NCBI GenBank assembly: GCA_947454155.1 | Contig: CANGIT010000015.1 | Location: forward strand, 1 to 64,000 | DNA from: Chitinophagaceae bacterium | GTDB taxonomy: Bacteria; Bacteroidota; Bacteroidia; Chitinophagales; Chitinophagaceae | Length of the DNA stretch: 64,000 nt | Reading direction: 5' to 3' | Shown: piece by piece, positions 25,116 through 33,669 of the stretch | Numbering within the stretch: position 1 is the first letter of the stretch | How the letters are laid out: the number at the start of each line of letters is the position of its first letter | Notes under the pieces: generated by a model | What the model was told of the DNA's origin: nothing | Database searches by the model: none | Seen by the model: only the letters and a program-made list of their open reading frames with translations | Program-made: the position numbers and the translations under genes

Positions 25116-27301
25116 GAAATTTTGATTTTAGGTTGATGGGGAATGCTCACCGTGATCGAAGACAGTTTTTTTTCTTTCACTTCAATGGAGGCACTCAGTT
25201 TTTTCTTCGCTTGCCAGCCATAGTGCTGGGTCAATTCACTTGTTATGTTCACCTTACCCGAACCCAGCAGGTTGTCTTCGGCCTTCACATGGCTTTGATA
25301 TTTCACTTGAATGAAAATGAAAAAAGGTGAACACAGATCCTGACACCAGCGGATGAGGTTATTGGCAAACTCATTCACCGGGAAACTATCGTTGACGGCT
25401 ATAGGCTTTTCCGAACTCAGCAGCACTTTATAAGCCGACAAATAAAACAAGTAAAGCAGTCCTGTTTTTTCTCCAATGAAATTGGTGAAATAATGGACAG
25501 TGCCGTTGTTGGTAAAATACGCCACCGCATTGTTTTCTTTACACCAGAAGTAGGATTCGTTGTAGATGTCCGTCATCACTTCCCAATTTTCTGTACGTCC
25601 ATCCTCCGACATTACTTCAAAGGAATGACCCGGCTGAAAATCGAAGGCAGCAGACATTTGACTGTCCACCGAAACGTTTGATACAAAATCGCCTTCTTGC
25701 GGTGCTGTATGATTAAGCAGCCTGATGGTTTCATTGCGTCGACCGTAAAAAAATCCAAAAGGATATAATAAAGTCTTCGACCCGATATAAGGCGTGGATT
25801 GCAACTGAAAATGAAGATGAGGTTCCGGAGATCGGCCCGAATTACCACAGGAGGCGATGACATCACCTTTTTTCACATAATCGCCCCGATTGACTTTGGC
25901 CGAACCTTTTCGAAGGTGCGAAACCTTGGAATACAGCTGCGGCGCATGTTTGATGATGATCGTATTGCCCCAGTTCTGCGCGGTATTGTTATGTCCGATG
26001 GCATTATCGTCAATGTGATTCACCACTTCTTCCACCACACCATCACCAACGGCGAGCACCGGTTTGCCGAAGCAGTAAAAATGCTCGGGCGAAGAGGCGG
26101 GCGGCTGAAATGTTTTCATCTCTTTATCCAAAATCACAAAATCGATGGCTTTGCTCCAATCTCCTTTGTGGGTAACCGATCCGTCGTACCCCTGACTCAC
26201 CATCCATTCGCCCATCACCGGCAAAGCAAACTGAAAATAATACCGATTGAGCAATCTTTCCTTACCATTGACATAACGATATAAATTGGTTTCGGGATGA
26301 TAATATTGAATAGGCGTGATAGCCAGTTTACCCGGTGTTTTGCGCAGCTGAAGACAGTATAAAAAAAGGATAACGGTAATGCAGAAAGGCAGAGAAAACA
26401 CAGGCAAACCAAATGAAAAGCTGATGCTGCTCAATCCCACAACCAGCACATAGGCAATGGGTACCGTTATCAACGTCCATAAAAAAGAACGGACAGAAGG
26501 GATGATGTAAAAACCGCCAAGGGCAACGGCCACCAGCATGAAATTGGTGCCCAGATTGTAATACGAGAGATTGCCATTGCTGAAACCACCCATCAGAAAA
26601 TTGAACAACATGGCGATGGCATAGCCATACACACTCAAAGTAAATGAAATACGGGAATGATAGAGGATGCCAATAGCCAGCAAAATCCCGGCAGAGATGT
26701 TGCCCTGAAAAATAATGGCGCTCATCGAACGGAAATAACCGGCAACATATACAGGCAAGGGCCATCCTTCCACCCATTGTACCCACTTCACCAGCAATTG
26801 CCCACCCAGCGCATAAGTTTCATTCACCCAATAAATGTGTCGCTGGTTGAGACCAAGTGCATTGAATTGCTTGGCAGATAAAATCAACATCCAGGTAGTA
26901 AAGATGAAAGCCAGTGAAAGTCCAGGAATATTTTTCACATTCAATCTTGAAGAAAGGGCCACCGACAAGAAAGTGCTCAGAACGGCACCAATCAGCAACA
27001 TCAGTCCGAAGGCCATGCCCCATTCAAAATTGGTGGCAAAGCCCAAACCAAACAACAGGGCGCTGTAACTGTAAATGCCCGAATTCACCTGCTCTCTGTC
27101 GAAACCCAGCAATCTGGCGGTGAGCAAAGAGATGGCCACTGCAGACAAAGCAGCCCATCCCGATTCGGGAATAAAGAAACTGACCAGCAAAATCAAAGCG
27201 GCCAGCAATTTGTTTTTAGCAAAAAACAACATGCCATAGCTGTTCAAAATGGCTATGGCAGTTTGTTTGATGCTGTTTGATATTTTTTTAAATGACAGCA
27301 C
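25097..27301 (-). CDS. Urea-transporter-like channel fused to M23 (LytM) peptidase domain
   Basis: 734 residues. Part 1 (about 20-320) is a polytopic membrane domain of the urea transporter family, with GIYSYSALLFGLGFA near 75-90 and IFQGNISAGILLAIGIL near 197-213. Part 2 (about 360-520) is a LytM/M23 domain: GNTIIIKH, KVNRGDYVKKGDVIASCGNSGRSPEPHLHFQL, with HLH at 495-497. The usual first zinc motif HxxxD is altered: D388 is present in KAIDF, but no His sits four residues before it; H378 in THKGDW may replace it. The rest (520-734) has no family I recognise. GTG start overlaps the decarboxylase stop by one base. The M23 part is placed after an even or uncertain number of helices, so its side of the membrane is not determined. 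Confidence 0.85.
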   Translation of the reverse strand: MLSFKKISNSIKQTAIAILNSYGMLFFAKNKLLAALILLVSFFIPESGWAALSAVAISLLTARLLGFDREQVNSGIYSYSALLFGLGFATNFEWGMAFGLMLLIGAVLSTFLSVALSSRLNVKNIPGLSLAFIFTTWMLILSAKQFNALGLNQRHIYWVNETYALGGQLLVKWVQWVEGWPLPVYVAGYFRSMSAIIFQGNISAGILLAIGILYHSRISFTLSVYGYAIAMLFNFLMGGFSNGNLSYYNLGTNFMLVAVALGGFYIIPSVRSFLWTLITVPIAYVLVVGLSSISFSFGLPVFSLPFCITVILFLYCLQLRKTPGKLAITPIQYYHPETNLYRYVNGKERLLNRYYFQFALPVMGEWMVSQGYDGSVTHKGDWSKAIDFVILDKEMKTFQPPASSPEHFYCFGKPVLAVGDGVVEEVVNHIDDNAIGHNNTAQNWGNTIIIKHAPQLYSKVSHLRKGSAKVNRGDYVKKGDVIASCGNSGRSPEPHLHFQLQSTPYIGSKTLLYPFGFFYGRRNETIRLLNHTAPQEGDFVSNVSVDSQMSAAFDFQPGHSFEVMSEDGRTENWEVMTDIYNESYFWCKENNAVAYFTNNGTVHYFTNFIGEKTGLLYLFYLSAYKVLLSSEKPIAVNDSFPVNEFANNLIRWCQDLCSPFFIFIQVKYQSHVKAEDNLLGSGKVNITSELTQHYGWQAKKKLSASIEVKEKKLSSITVSIPHQPKIKISCHSVN

Positions 27302-28659
27302 TATAATGTAAACTGCGCCAGATGTCCGGGCATTTTTTCGAGTTGTTCGATGTATGGTAAACTTTCTGCTTCACGAATCAGATGGGTATTTCCTTTTTCA
27401 TCAATCATCACCACATTGGGTCGCATCTGAATGAACTGCATCCACTGCGTCATGTTGTAAGCACCCACACGATGTACCACCACATGATCGCCACGGTTGA
27501 GCAAAGGTAAATTAATCGTTTCTCTGACCACGTCGATGTTCATGCACAAGGGTCCGTACAAAACCATGTCTTCTGTATGATGGGTGAAGTCTTGGGCCGG
27601 ACTGATTTTATGTTCATACCAGAAAGAAGTGAACATGATGTTGACACCAAAATCCATGATGGTGGCGCGTCGGCCATCGCTGAGCCGTTTGTTGGCCAAT
27701 ACTGTGCCCAGTAAATAACCCGCTTCATCAATCAAGGCGCGTCCGGTTTCCAGGATGAGCAAAGGAAGTTCGTCTGTTTTGAATCCGGCGTTGAGGATAG
27801 TGTTGGTGATGGCTTCTGCAAATTCTTCCAGTGATGGATTGGTATCGCTTGCGGGCAAATAAGCTCCACGAAGGGTATTGGCCGATGGAAATCCACCCCC
27901 CAGATCCAAATATAGAATGGTGGTGTCCAACTTGGTTTTGCAGTCTTGCGCCAGACTGATCAGTTTTTTGGCGGCCACGGCATAAGCCTCGGAAGAAAGC
28001 ATGTAAGTGCCGATGTGACAATGCAAGCCGGTAAGCTGGAGTTTTCCGGAAGCCACAATTTTTGTCAGTGCATTCCAGGCCGATCCATTTTCATAATTGA
28101 ATCCGAAGCGATCCCACATCGGATAGATGCCGGTATCCATGTTCACACGAATCGCCACACGAGGTTTTTTGCTGGTATGTTCACAAATGTCAATCAGCTG
28201 ATACAATTCGTCGAAATGGTCGATATGGATCAAAGATTCATTTTCGATGGCCTGTTTCAGTTCTTCATTGGTTTTTTCGGGTCCATTGAAGATGATTTTA
28301 TTCCCCGGCACGCCATTGCCTAGCGCCTTATTGTATTCGAAACCGCTCACCACTTCAGCCCAGCTGCCTTCCTGGTGAAAGACGTTGCAAACCGCGTTGA
28401 TGTAATTGGTTTTGTAACTCCAGGCAAACTGCACTTTGGGGTAGCGTGTTTTAAAAGCCCTGACGGCATCCTGGTAAGTCCTTCTGATGGAGCGTTCGCT
28501 GATCACAAACACCGGAGATCCGTATTGTTCGATGATTGCTTTTACGGCAACGCCGTCGATTTGCTTTACAGGTTCGTATTCGGTACGGGTGCCGAATTTA
28601 TTCATCAGCCCGGCATTCATTTTCTGAATCACGGGTCTTTCATATCTCAACTTTTGCAT
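27301..28659 (-). CDS. Fold-III PLP-dependent decarboxylase (DapDC/ODC-like)
   Basis: 452-residue enzyme of the alanine-racemase-like fold. Barrel domain: PLP lysine K83 in FAWSYKTNY, H215 in HCHIG, glycine loop LDLGGGFP at 251-258, ETGRALI at 304-310. C-terminal domain has the substrate-binding GPLCMNID at 369-376, the CxxxD motif of diaminopimelate and ornithine-type decarboxylases. Substrate is therefore an amino acid with a distal amino group or related compound. Position between an ATP-grasp ligase and a membrane transporter suggests a specialised pathway and not lysine biosynthesis. A 20-30 residue N-terminal extension precedes the domain. Confidence 0.88.
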   Translation of the reverse strand: MQKLRYERPVIQKMNAGLMNKFGTRTEYEPVKQIDGVAVKAIIEQYGSPVFVISERSIRRTYQDAVRAFKTRYPKVQFAWSYKTNYINAVCNVFHQEGSWAEVVSGFEYNKALGNGVPGNKIIFNGPEKTNEELKQAIENESLIHIDHFDELYQLIDICEHTSKKPRVAIRVNMDTGIYPMWDRFGFNYENGSAWNALTKIVASGKLQLTGLHCHIGTYMLSSEAYAVAAKKLISLAQDCKTKLDTTILYLDLGGGFPSANTLRGAYLPASDTNPSLEEFAEAITNTILNAGFKTDELPLLILETGRALIDEAGYLLGTVLANKRLSDGRRATIMDFGVNIMFTSFWYEHKISPAQDFTHHTEDMVLYGPLCMNIDVVRETINLPLLNRGDHVVVHRVGAYNMTQWMQFIQMRPNVVMIDEKGNTHLIREAESLPYIEQLEKMPGHLAQFTL

Positions 28660-28689
28660 GATATTTTTTTTATAGGTAAGAAGTAAAGT

Positions 28690-29739
28690 TTACAATTCGC
28701 CATAGGCGCTGATTTGCTGAAACTCGGACACATCGGTGATGTGGTCCCAGGAATAACGGATAAATATTTTTCCCACTGCATATTCAGTGAAGGGATCAAC
28801 GGTTTCACCCAGGGCCAGCTTCACCAGGCTACCGGGCTGGTTTTGTCCGGCGGCGGCCGTTAAATAGATCCAGGCCGGAAAGCGCGGATTGACTTCCATG
28901 ATGAAAGGTTGTCCATCGGCAGTGCGCATGATTTCGAGTTCACAACCACCTTTCCATTGAGTAGCGCTGACAAAAGTATTAGCCAGATCAATCAATTTCT
29001 CGTCTTCGAGTGTGATACCTGCCCAGGCCTTACCCTTGTCCGTTATGTAGAGTTTGCGCATGGGAATGGCACTGATCATTTTACCATTACCATCACCCAA
29101 CACGGCGATATTGATTTCGGTGCCGGTGATAAATTGCTGAACAATGATGGGGAAGCCCCATTTGGCCGATAATTTATAAAAAGCTTTTTGCGCCTGCTCC
29201 AGCGTATGTGCCACTACGGCATCATAAAATTTGCCCTTCACCACCAGCGGATAGCCTAATTCTTCGGCACATAAAGGCAAGTCGTGAACACTGTAGATGA
29301 CCTTGTCTTTGGGTACCATCAAACCATATCGCTGGCCAAATTGAAAGAGATTGATTTTATCGCGGGCATCAAACTGCTCGAATGTGGGCAGAAATGTTTG
29401 AATGCCCATGGCATGCAAAGCAGGAGCGATCTTGATGAAGTTGTACAATTCGGCATCGAAGTTGGGAATGATGACCGAAATGTTTTCTTGCTGATGAATA
29501 TAAGCCAACCTGTTTTTCAAAGCTTCGGCGCCAGCAGCGGGATAGGGAATCTGGTAGGTTTTATCTACCACATTGTGCAGATAAATACCGGGTTCCAGGG
29601 TTTCGTAAGACAAGCCGATGATGCGCACTTGTTGTGGAAAAGCTTCACGGATAGCCCTGATGACGGCTACGCCCGGACCGGGACTATCGATAGCGTTAAG
29701 GCCGGTAACGGCCACAACGAGGGGAGAGGATTCACGCAT
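28690..29739 (-). CDS. ATP-grasp ligase (CarB/PylC-like)
   Basis: 349 residues: Rossmann-like N-terminal part (VVAVTGLNAIDSPGPG, about 8-23; IPNFDAELYNF, 91-101), then an ATP-grasp domain with PLVVKG (164-169), QQFITGTEIN (201-210) and Mg-binding EVNPRFPAW (282-290). Such enzymes join a carboxylate to an amine or thiol through an acyl phosphate. The domain order recalls CarB halves and PylC. Substrates are unknown. It lies 14 bases after the PqqD-like gene and 30 bases before the decarboxylase. Confidence 0.87.
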   Translation of the reverse strand: MRESSPLVVAVTGLNAIDSPGPGVAVIRAIREAFPQQVRIIGLSYETLEPGIYLHNVVDKTYQIPYPAAGAEALKNRLAYIHQQENISVIIPNFDAELYNFIKIAPALHAMGIQTFLPTFEQFDARDKINLFQFGQRYGLMVPKDKVIYSVHDLPLCAEELGYPLVVKGKFYDAVVAHTLEQAQKAFYKLSAKWGFPIIVQQFITGTEINIAVLGDGNGKMISAIPMRKLYITDKGKAWAGITLEDEKLIDLANTFVSATQWKGGCELEIMRTADGQPFIMEVNPRFPAWIYLTAAAGQNQPGSLVKLALGETVDPFTEYAVGKIFIRYSWDHITDVSEFQQISAYGEL

Positions 29740-29753
29740 GGGTTCAATATGAT

Positions 29754-29996
29754 TTAGGATTCAATAAGGTTGGCATCTCTGAGCTGAAGCATAAAATCAT
29801 CCCAGTCTTTCTCGAGTTGGCCAGATTCCACTTCATATTTTTCCAAAATGATTTTTTTGATGGAGGCCGATGAATCGCCTTGTTTGAGGAGGGAGATGAT
29901 TTCAGCCGCCATGGGATTGGCTGAAAAAGAATCGCCTGTGGCCGGATTAAAAATAAATCCGGAGTCGCTGGTAGCGACATTTTTTTTAATCATCAT
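29754..29996 (-). CDS. PqqD-like protein (peptide chaperone / RRE fold)
   Basis: 80 residues with the PqqD-type pattern: SGFIFNPATGDSFSANPMAAEIISLLKQGDSS followed by a helical part ending LQLRDANLIES. PqqD-fold proteins bind leader peptides in RiPP pathways, and the HPr-rel-A type is found in other clusters with ATP-grasp enzymes. As first gene of a six-gene operon it hints that the product may be made on a peptide or carrier. No precursor peptide gene was seen nearby. Start could be either of two adjacent ATGs. Confidence 0.75.
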   Translation of the reverse strand: MMIKKNVATSDSGFIFNPATGDSFSANPMAAEIISLLKQGDSSASIKKIILEKYEVESGQLEKDWDDFMLQLRDANLIES

Positions 29997-30032
29997 GATG
30001 AGATTTTAAAATTTATGCATTGGACGATGAGT

Positions 30033-30062
30033 GAATAGGAATCCTTCGCGATCATCCTATTC
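30033..30062 (-). promoter_or_regulatory. Leader hairpin of PqqD/ATP-grasp operon
   Basis: Perfect 8-base arms GAATAGGA/TCCTATTC around a 14-base loop, 37 bases upstream of the PqqD-like start. No T-run on the minus strand follows, so a leader regulatory element is as likely as a terminator for the GNAT gene upstream. Confidence 0.45.
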
Positions 30063-30117
30063 AAAACAAGAAGAAATTGAATGAAAAACTGTTAAAAAAA
30101 TGAAAACAAAAATTCTG

Positions 30118-30621
30118 TTACCAACCACGCAATTTTACCCAGATATAATCATCCATCAGTACGTCATTTTTAAAGACGGATTTCCTTCTTACCCCTTCGA
30201 GATAAAATCCGTTTTTTTCTAGCGCACGCATGGATGCTTTATTGTTTTCAAAAACTTCGGCGTAAACCCTCACGATGTCGAAATAATAAAAAGTGTATTC
30301 CACCATTTGCCGGATGGCTTCGGAGGCGATGCCTTTGCCCCAGAAAGGCTCACCGATCCAATAGCCTATTTCGGCCGACTTCACATAGACATCTGTATTT
30401 AAAATAAGACCGATACCCCCGATGGCTTGCCCTTCAAATTCGATCGCAAAGCTGATTAATGGAACTTCATGTTCAGCATTGGTTATCCAGGCTTTGGCAT
30501 GCTCCTCAGTATAGGGATGAGGAAAATAGTTTCTGAGATTGTTCCAGATATTGATATTGTTGGCATGCTGCGCCAAGTGAGGAATGTCTTCAGGCGTCCA
30601 TTTTCTAATGATAACCGACAT
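30118..30621 (-). CDS. GNAT family N-acetyltransferase (RimJ/RimL type)
   Basis: 167 residues; acetyl-CoA-dependent acetylation of an amine. The N-terminus [20 protein letters not shown] and the core [25 protein letters not shown] (Q/GxxGxA acetyl-CoA loop, about 90-113) followed by [23 protein letters not shown] are typical of the RimJ/RimL group. Target unknown. The start codon is preceded by a long array of 7-base repeats that reaches to within about 10 bases in degenerate form. Confidence 0.9.
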   Translation of the reverse strand: MSVIIRKWTPEDIPHLAQHANNINIWNNLRNYFPHPYTEEHAKAWITNAEHEVPLISFAIEFEGQAIGGIGLILNTDVYVKSAEIGYWIGEPFWGKGIASEAIRQMVEYTFYYFDIVRVYAEVFENNKASMRALEKNGFYLEGVRRKSVFKNDVLMDDYIWVKLRGW

Positions 30622-30660
30622 GGTTGAATGTTTTTTGATTAGTGATGCTGGATAATTGAT

Positions 30661-30807
30661 ACTGGATACTGGATACTGGATGCTGGATACTGGATACTGG
30701 ATACTGGATGCTGGATACTGGATGCTGGATACTGGATACTGGATACTGGATGCTGGATACTGGATACTGGATGCTGGATGCTGGATACTGGATGCTGGAT
30801 ACTGGAT
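30661..30807 (-). repeat. 7-base tandem array upstream of GNAT gene
   Basis: Twenty-one perfect heptamers, ACTGGAT (14 copies) or GCTGGAT (7 copies), differing only by A/G at the first base. In minus sense the register of seven continues with degenerate units on both sides (TGACAAA units near 30838; TCACTAA, TCAAAAA before the start codon at 30621). It is not coding: frames through it give only periodic low-complexity peptides. Confidence 0.97.
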
Positions 30808-30867
30808 ACATGATTTGCGATTCTTGATTTGTCATTTGTCAAATAATCAATAACAAATTAGCCAACT

Positions 30868-30907
30868 AACTAATCACCAAATCATCAAATCATCAAATCT
30901 TCAAATC
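30868..30907 (-). repeat. 8-base tandem array starting in MATE stop codon
   Basis: Minus sense: GATTTGAA, GATTTGAT twice, GATTTGGT, GATTAGTT. The first G is the middle base of the TGA stop of the MATE gene. Same unit family as the arrays at 15716, 23151, 23278 and 50937. Confidence 0.92.
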
Positions 30908-32234
30908 AACCTCTCTTCCTTTTCTTCCATTTTCCCGAAAGCATAAAACCCAATGCAAAAAACAAGATCACCGACCAATACACCAGTTCATTGCTCCAGG
31001 CCATGGCCAGCGAAATGTAGTGCAATTTCATAAAATAGAGGGTATATATCAGGTATAAAGAAATGGCCACGATTTCAATCATGAGATTGACCCTGGTGTT
31101 TCCGGTTCCGGTGACAGCATTGAGCCAGATATTGGAAACACTCATCAGCAGCATGGCCATGGAAACCACGCGAATTACCGCCACTCCCGTGTGCATGAAA
31201 TCTTCTTTTTGTCCGAATAACTGAAAGAATGTTTCAGGGAAAATGTTGAGGAGCACAACCATCAGTAAGCACAGTCCAAAACTCCACATCGAAATTTTAC
31301 GAACAGCCAGCAGCACTATTTTTTCCTTTCCTTGCCCAATCAGATTCGACACCATTGTATTGCTTGTGCCGGCAAAAGCCCAAATAAAAACCCCGGCCAA
31401 CCCAAACACATTGCGCATCGTGTTGCTCACCGCTTTAGCCATGGCACCTTTTGATTCAATGAGCAGATAAAATACAAACCAGGTGGAGCAACTGATTAAA
31501 AATTGCAAAATGAGCGGTATAGCCACTTTCAGAATTTCTCGATGTGTGCCGCGGTCGTAAGCGAATGTCTTCAGCAGTCCATAATTTCTTCTCAGCCCGG
31601 TGATGCCGATGACAGAAAATACTACAATCATCCCCACCGCTTCTGCAATTACGGACGCCAGGGCGGCGCCATTGAAACCCATGGCTGGAAGTCCCCAATG
31701 GCCAAAAATAAGCATGTAATCCAACAAGATGTTGACTCCAGCTTCAAATACAAATCCAATAATCAGGTAACGGCTATTGAGCGTTGAAATTAAAAATGCG
31801 TTACCAATCTGAAACAGATATAAAAATGGCAAACCAAAAATCCTGATTCTTAAAAAACTCATTTCTTCTGGAAAGGCGGAAGTTTCAGCCACCGAACCTA
31901 ATATCAGCGGTGATACAAACCAAGTAAATAAGATAGCCATGAGGGCCAACAGTAATGCAATGCGAAAACCCTGACTCATCACCGTTTTGAAGGCTTCGGG
32001 CTTGCCGGCCCCAGCATATTTTGAAAATACAGATTGTAAAGCACTATTCAGTCCATGACCTACAACAGCGAAACATAAATAATACACCCCGGTAATTCCG
32101 GCATTGCCCAACGCTTCTTTGCTGAGGTGACCTAAAAAAATACTGTTGACCAGCATGTTGAGCTGGGGAATAAAAATAGCCAAGGTAATAGGCAAGGCAA
32201 TCGATAAAATCTGCCGATTATTAACCCTGACCAT
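30906..32234 (-). CDS. MATE family efflux transporter
   Basis: About 442 residues, 12 predicted transmembrane helices, cation-coupled multidrug or metabolite exporter. N-terminal NNRQILSIALPITLAIFIPQLNMLVNSIFLGHLS is the standard first helix. Longer starts exist (ATG at 32264, TTG at 32300), but a good promoter -7 element at 32273-32280 would put the 32264 codon almost at the transcription start. ATG at 32232-32234 gives a short leader and a family-typical N-terminus. Divergent from the DUF3822 gene. Confidence 0.92.
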   Translation of the reverse strand: MVRVNNRQILSIALPITLAIFIPQLNMLVNSIFLGHLSKEALGNAGITGVYYLCFAVVGHGLNSALQSVFSKYAGAGKPEAFKTVMSQGFRIALLLALMAILFTWFVSPLILGSVAETSAFPEEMSFLRIRIFGLPFLYLFQIGNAFLISTLNSRYLIIGFVFEAGVNILLDYMLIFGHWGLPAMGFNGAALASVIAEAVGMIVVFSVIGITGLRRNYGLLKTFAYDRGTHREILKVAIPLILQFLISCSTWFVFYLLIESKGAMAKAVSNTMRNVFGLAGVFIWAFAGTSNTMVSNLIGQGKEKIVLLAVRKISMWSFGLCLLMVVLLNIFPETFFQLFGQKEDFMHTGVAVIRVVSMAMLLMSVSNIWLNAVTGTGNTRVNLMIEIVAISLYLIYTLYFMKLHYISLAMAWSNELVYWSVILFFALGFMLSGKWKKRKRG

Positions 32235-32272
32235 TAAATCGTTGTTTGACGCTGCACTTTCCATAAAGTGAG

Positions 32273-32301
32273 CAAAATTATTCTTATTTTGCCACCTCAA
32301 A
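32273..32301 (-). promoter_or_regulatory. Promoter of MATE gene (TTTG-N17-TAATTTTG)
   Basis: Minus strand: TTTG at 32301-32298, 17-base spacer, TAATTTTG at 32280-32273. Perfect match to the Bacteroidota consensus. It decides between the possible MATE start codons. Confidence 0.72.
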
Positions 32302-32309
32302 ATAATTAA

Positions 32310-33131
32310 TTGAAAACGGCCTGTAACATACCTGTACTTAACGAAGAAGCAACTACTTGTACGCTCACAATTGAAGCTGGTGACCAGGGATTGTCGTTGT
32401 TATGGTTCAACGATGAACAACAAGCGGTGAAAGGACTGGTGGTTTTTAATTTTGAAGCACAGGAAAAAAGTTCCGATCAGTTGTCGGCTTTGATCAATAG
32501 TTACAGCGAGCTGATCACCAAAGCCCCAAAACTAAAACTGTTTATCAACCACAGTAATTGCCTGATTGTTCCTGCGCTATACAACAAACCCGAATGGCAT
32601 GCCTCATTTCTAGAGCTGATGTATGGTGAAAAAGAAGGAATGAAGATTGGTGCTGATGAGATGAACAGTGAAAATTGTGCGGTTATTTATTATTTACCTT
32701 CCGACATTCAGGCCTATTTGAAAGCTAAAACTGACAGTGGTGCTGAAAAACATTCCAATACAACTATACTGAATACGTATCAAGAAGAAGATTTATTGTA
32801 TTGTCAGGTTTTCTACGAATCCGTAAAGATATTACTCCGCAAGCAAGGCCAGTTGTGTATCCTGCAGGAATACAGGTACAGCAGTCCAGAAGATGTGGCT
32901 TATCATTTGTTACAAACCTGCGCTTCGCATGATGTGAAGCCCGAATCGGCCCGATTGAGACTATGCGGCATGATTGCCCGCGATTCCCATTTATACGATC
33001 AGTTGTACAATTACTTTTTGGACATCGCGTTTATCGATTGTCCGGCTGAAATTGAATTACAAAAAGAATTGGCTGCCTTGCCGCCTCATTTCCTTACCCA
33101 TCTAATCGTTTTGGCCCAATGCGAATCATAA
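32310..33131 (+). CDS. DUF3822 family protein
   Basis: 273-residue cytoplasmic protein of the bacteroidetal DUF3822 family, which has an actin/ASKHA-like appearance and is regularly found before rsmD; function unknown. No signal peptide. The start is TTG at 32310 (initiator followed by KTACNIPVLNEE). It overlaps rsmD by 13 bases, and gene order DUF3822-rsmD is common in the group. Confidence 0.8.
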   Translation: MKTACNIPVLNEEATTCTLTIEAGDQGLSLLWFNDEQQAVKGLVVFNFEAQEKSSDQLSALINSYSELITKAPKLKLFINHSNCLIVPALYNKPEWHASFLELMYGEKEGMKIGADEMNSENCAVIYYLPSDIQAYLKAKTDSGAEKHSNTTILNTYQEEDLLYCQVFYESVKILLRKQGQLCILQEYRYSSPEDVAYHLLQTCASHDVKPESARLRLCGMIARDSHLYDQLYNYFLDIAFIDCPAEIELQKELAALPPHFLTHLIVLAQCES

Positions 33132-33658
33132 GCGGAACACACGGCGGCAGAAAGATCAATCCACCTGCCAAGATGCCCCATACCCGGCCCACCACCGATA
33201 TTGCCAAAGAAGGTTTGTTTAATATTATCGGCAACAATATCGCCATTGAAGGCATCAGCACTTTGGATCTATTTGGCGGTACCGGCTGCATCAGCTATGA
33301 GCTGGCCAGCAGGGGAGCGGCTTCACTTACCATCATTGAAAAAGACCCCAAGATGTACGATTTCATCAAGCAAACTGCGGCCCAGCTTCAATTTAGTCAA
33401 ATCCACATCATCAAACAGGAAGTGTTTTCATTTATAGAAACCTGCAAAGAACAATACGATCTGATTTTTGCCGGACCTCCTTATGCATTGACCACCATTG
33501 ACGATCTTCCCCGTAAAATTTTCGAAAAAGGATTGCTTAAACCCGGAGGTTGGTTCATTCTGGAGCACACTCCCAGAAACGATTACAAAAAATTTGAACA
33601 TTACCGTTCGGAGCGCAATTACGGCACCACGATATTTTCATTTTTTATCAATAAATAA
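33119..33658 (+). CDS. rsmD: RsmD family rRNA methyltransferase
   Basis: 179 residues; expected to methylate G966 of 16S rRNA (N2) using SAM. N-terminus MRIISGTHGGRKINPP and RPTTDIAKEGLFNII are RsmD hallmarks; the SAM-binding motif is LDLFGGTGCIS at 49-59. Motif IV reads AGPPY (118-122), where RsmD normally has (D/N)PPY. The change of catalytic-motif Asp to Gly is clear in the DNA (GGA). Activity may be altered, or this may be a lineage variant. Confidence 0.9.
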   Translation: MRIISGTHGGRKINPPAKMPHTRPTTDIAKEGLFNIIGNNIAIEGISTLDLFGGTGCISYELASRGAASLTIIEKDPKMYDFIKQTAAQLQFSQIHIIKQEVFSFIETCKEQYDLIFAGPPYALTTIDDLPRKIFEKGLLKPGGWFILEHTPRNDYKKFEHYRSERNYGTTIFSFFINK

Positions 33659-33669
33659 ATTAGATAACA

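Noticed and set aside
30605..30853. Open frames of 60-76 codons on both strands with a Ser-Ile-Gln-Pro or Tyr-Trp-Leu-Asp pattern, looking like a repeat protein
   Set aside because: They are read-through of the 7-base tandem array, open in several frames at once, with no signal or domain.
32235..32300. N-terminal extension of the MATE protein
   Set aside because: Would start at a TTG or at an ATG practically on the transcription start given the promoter at 32273-32301.
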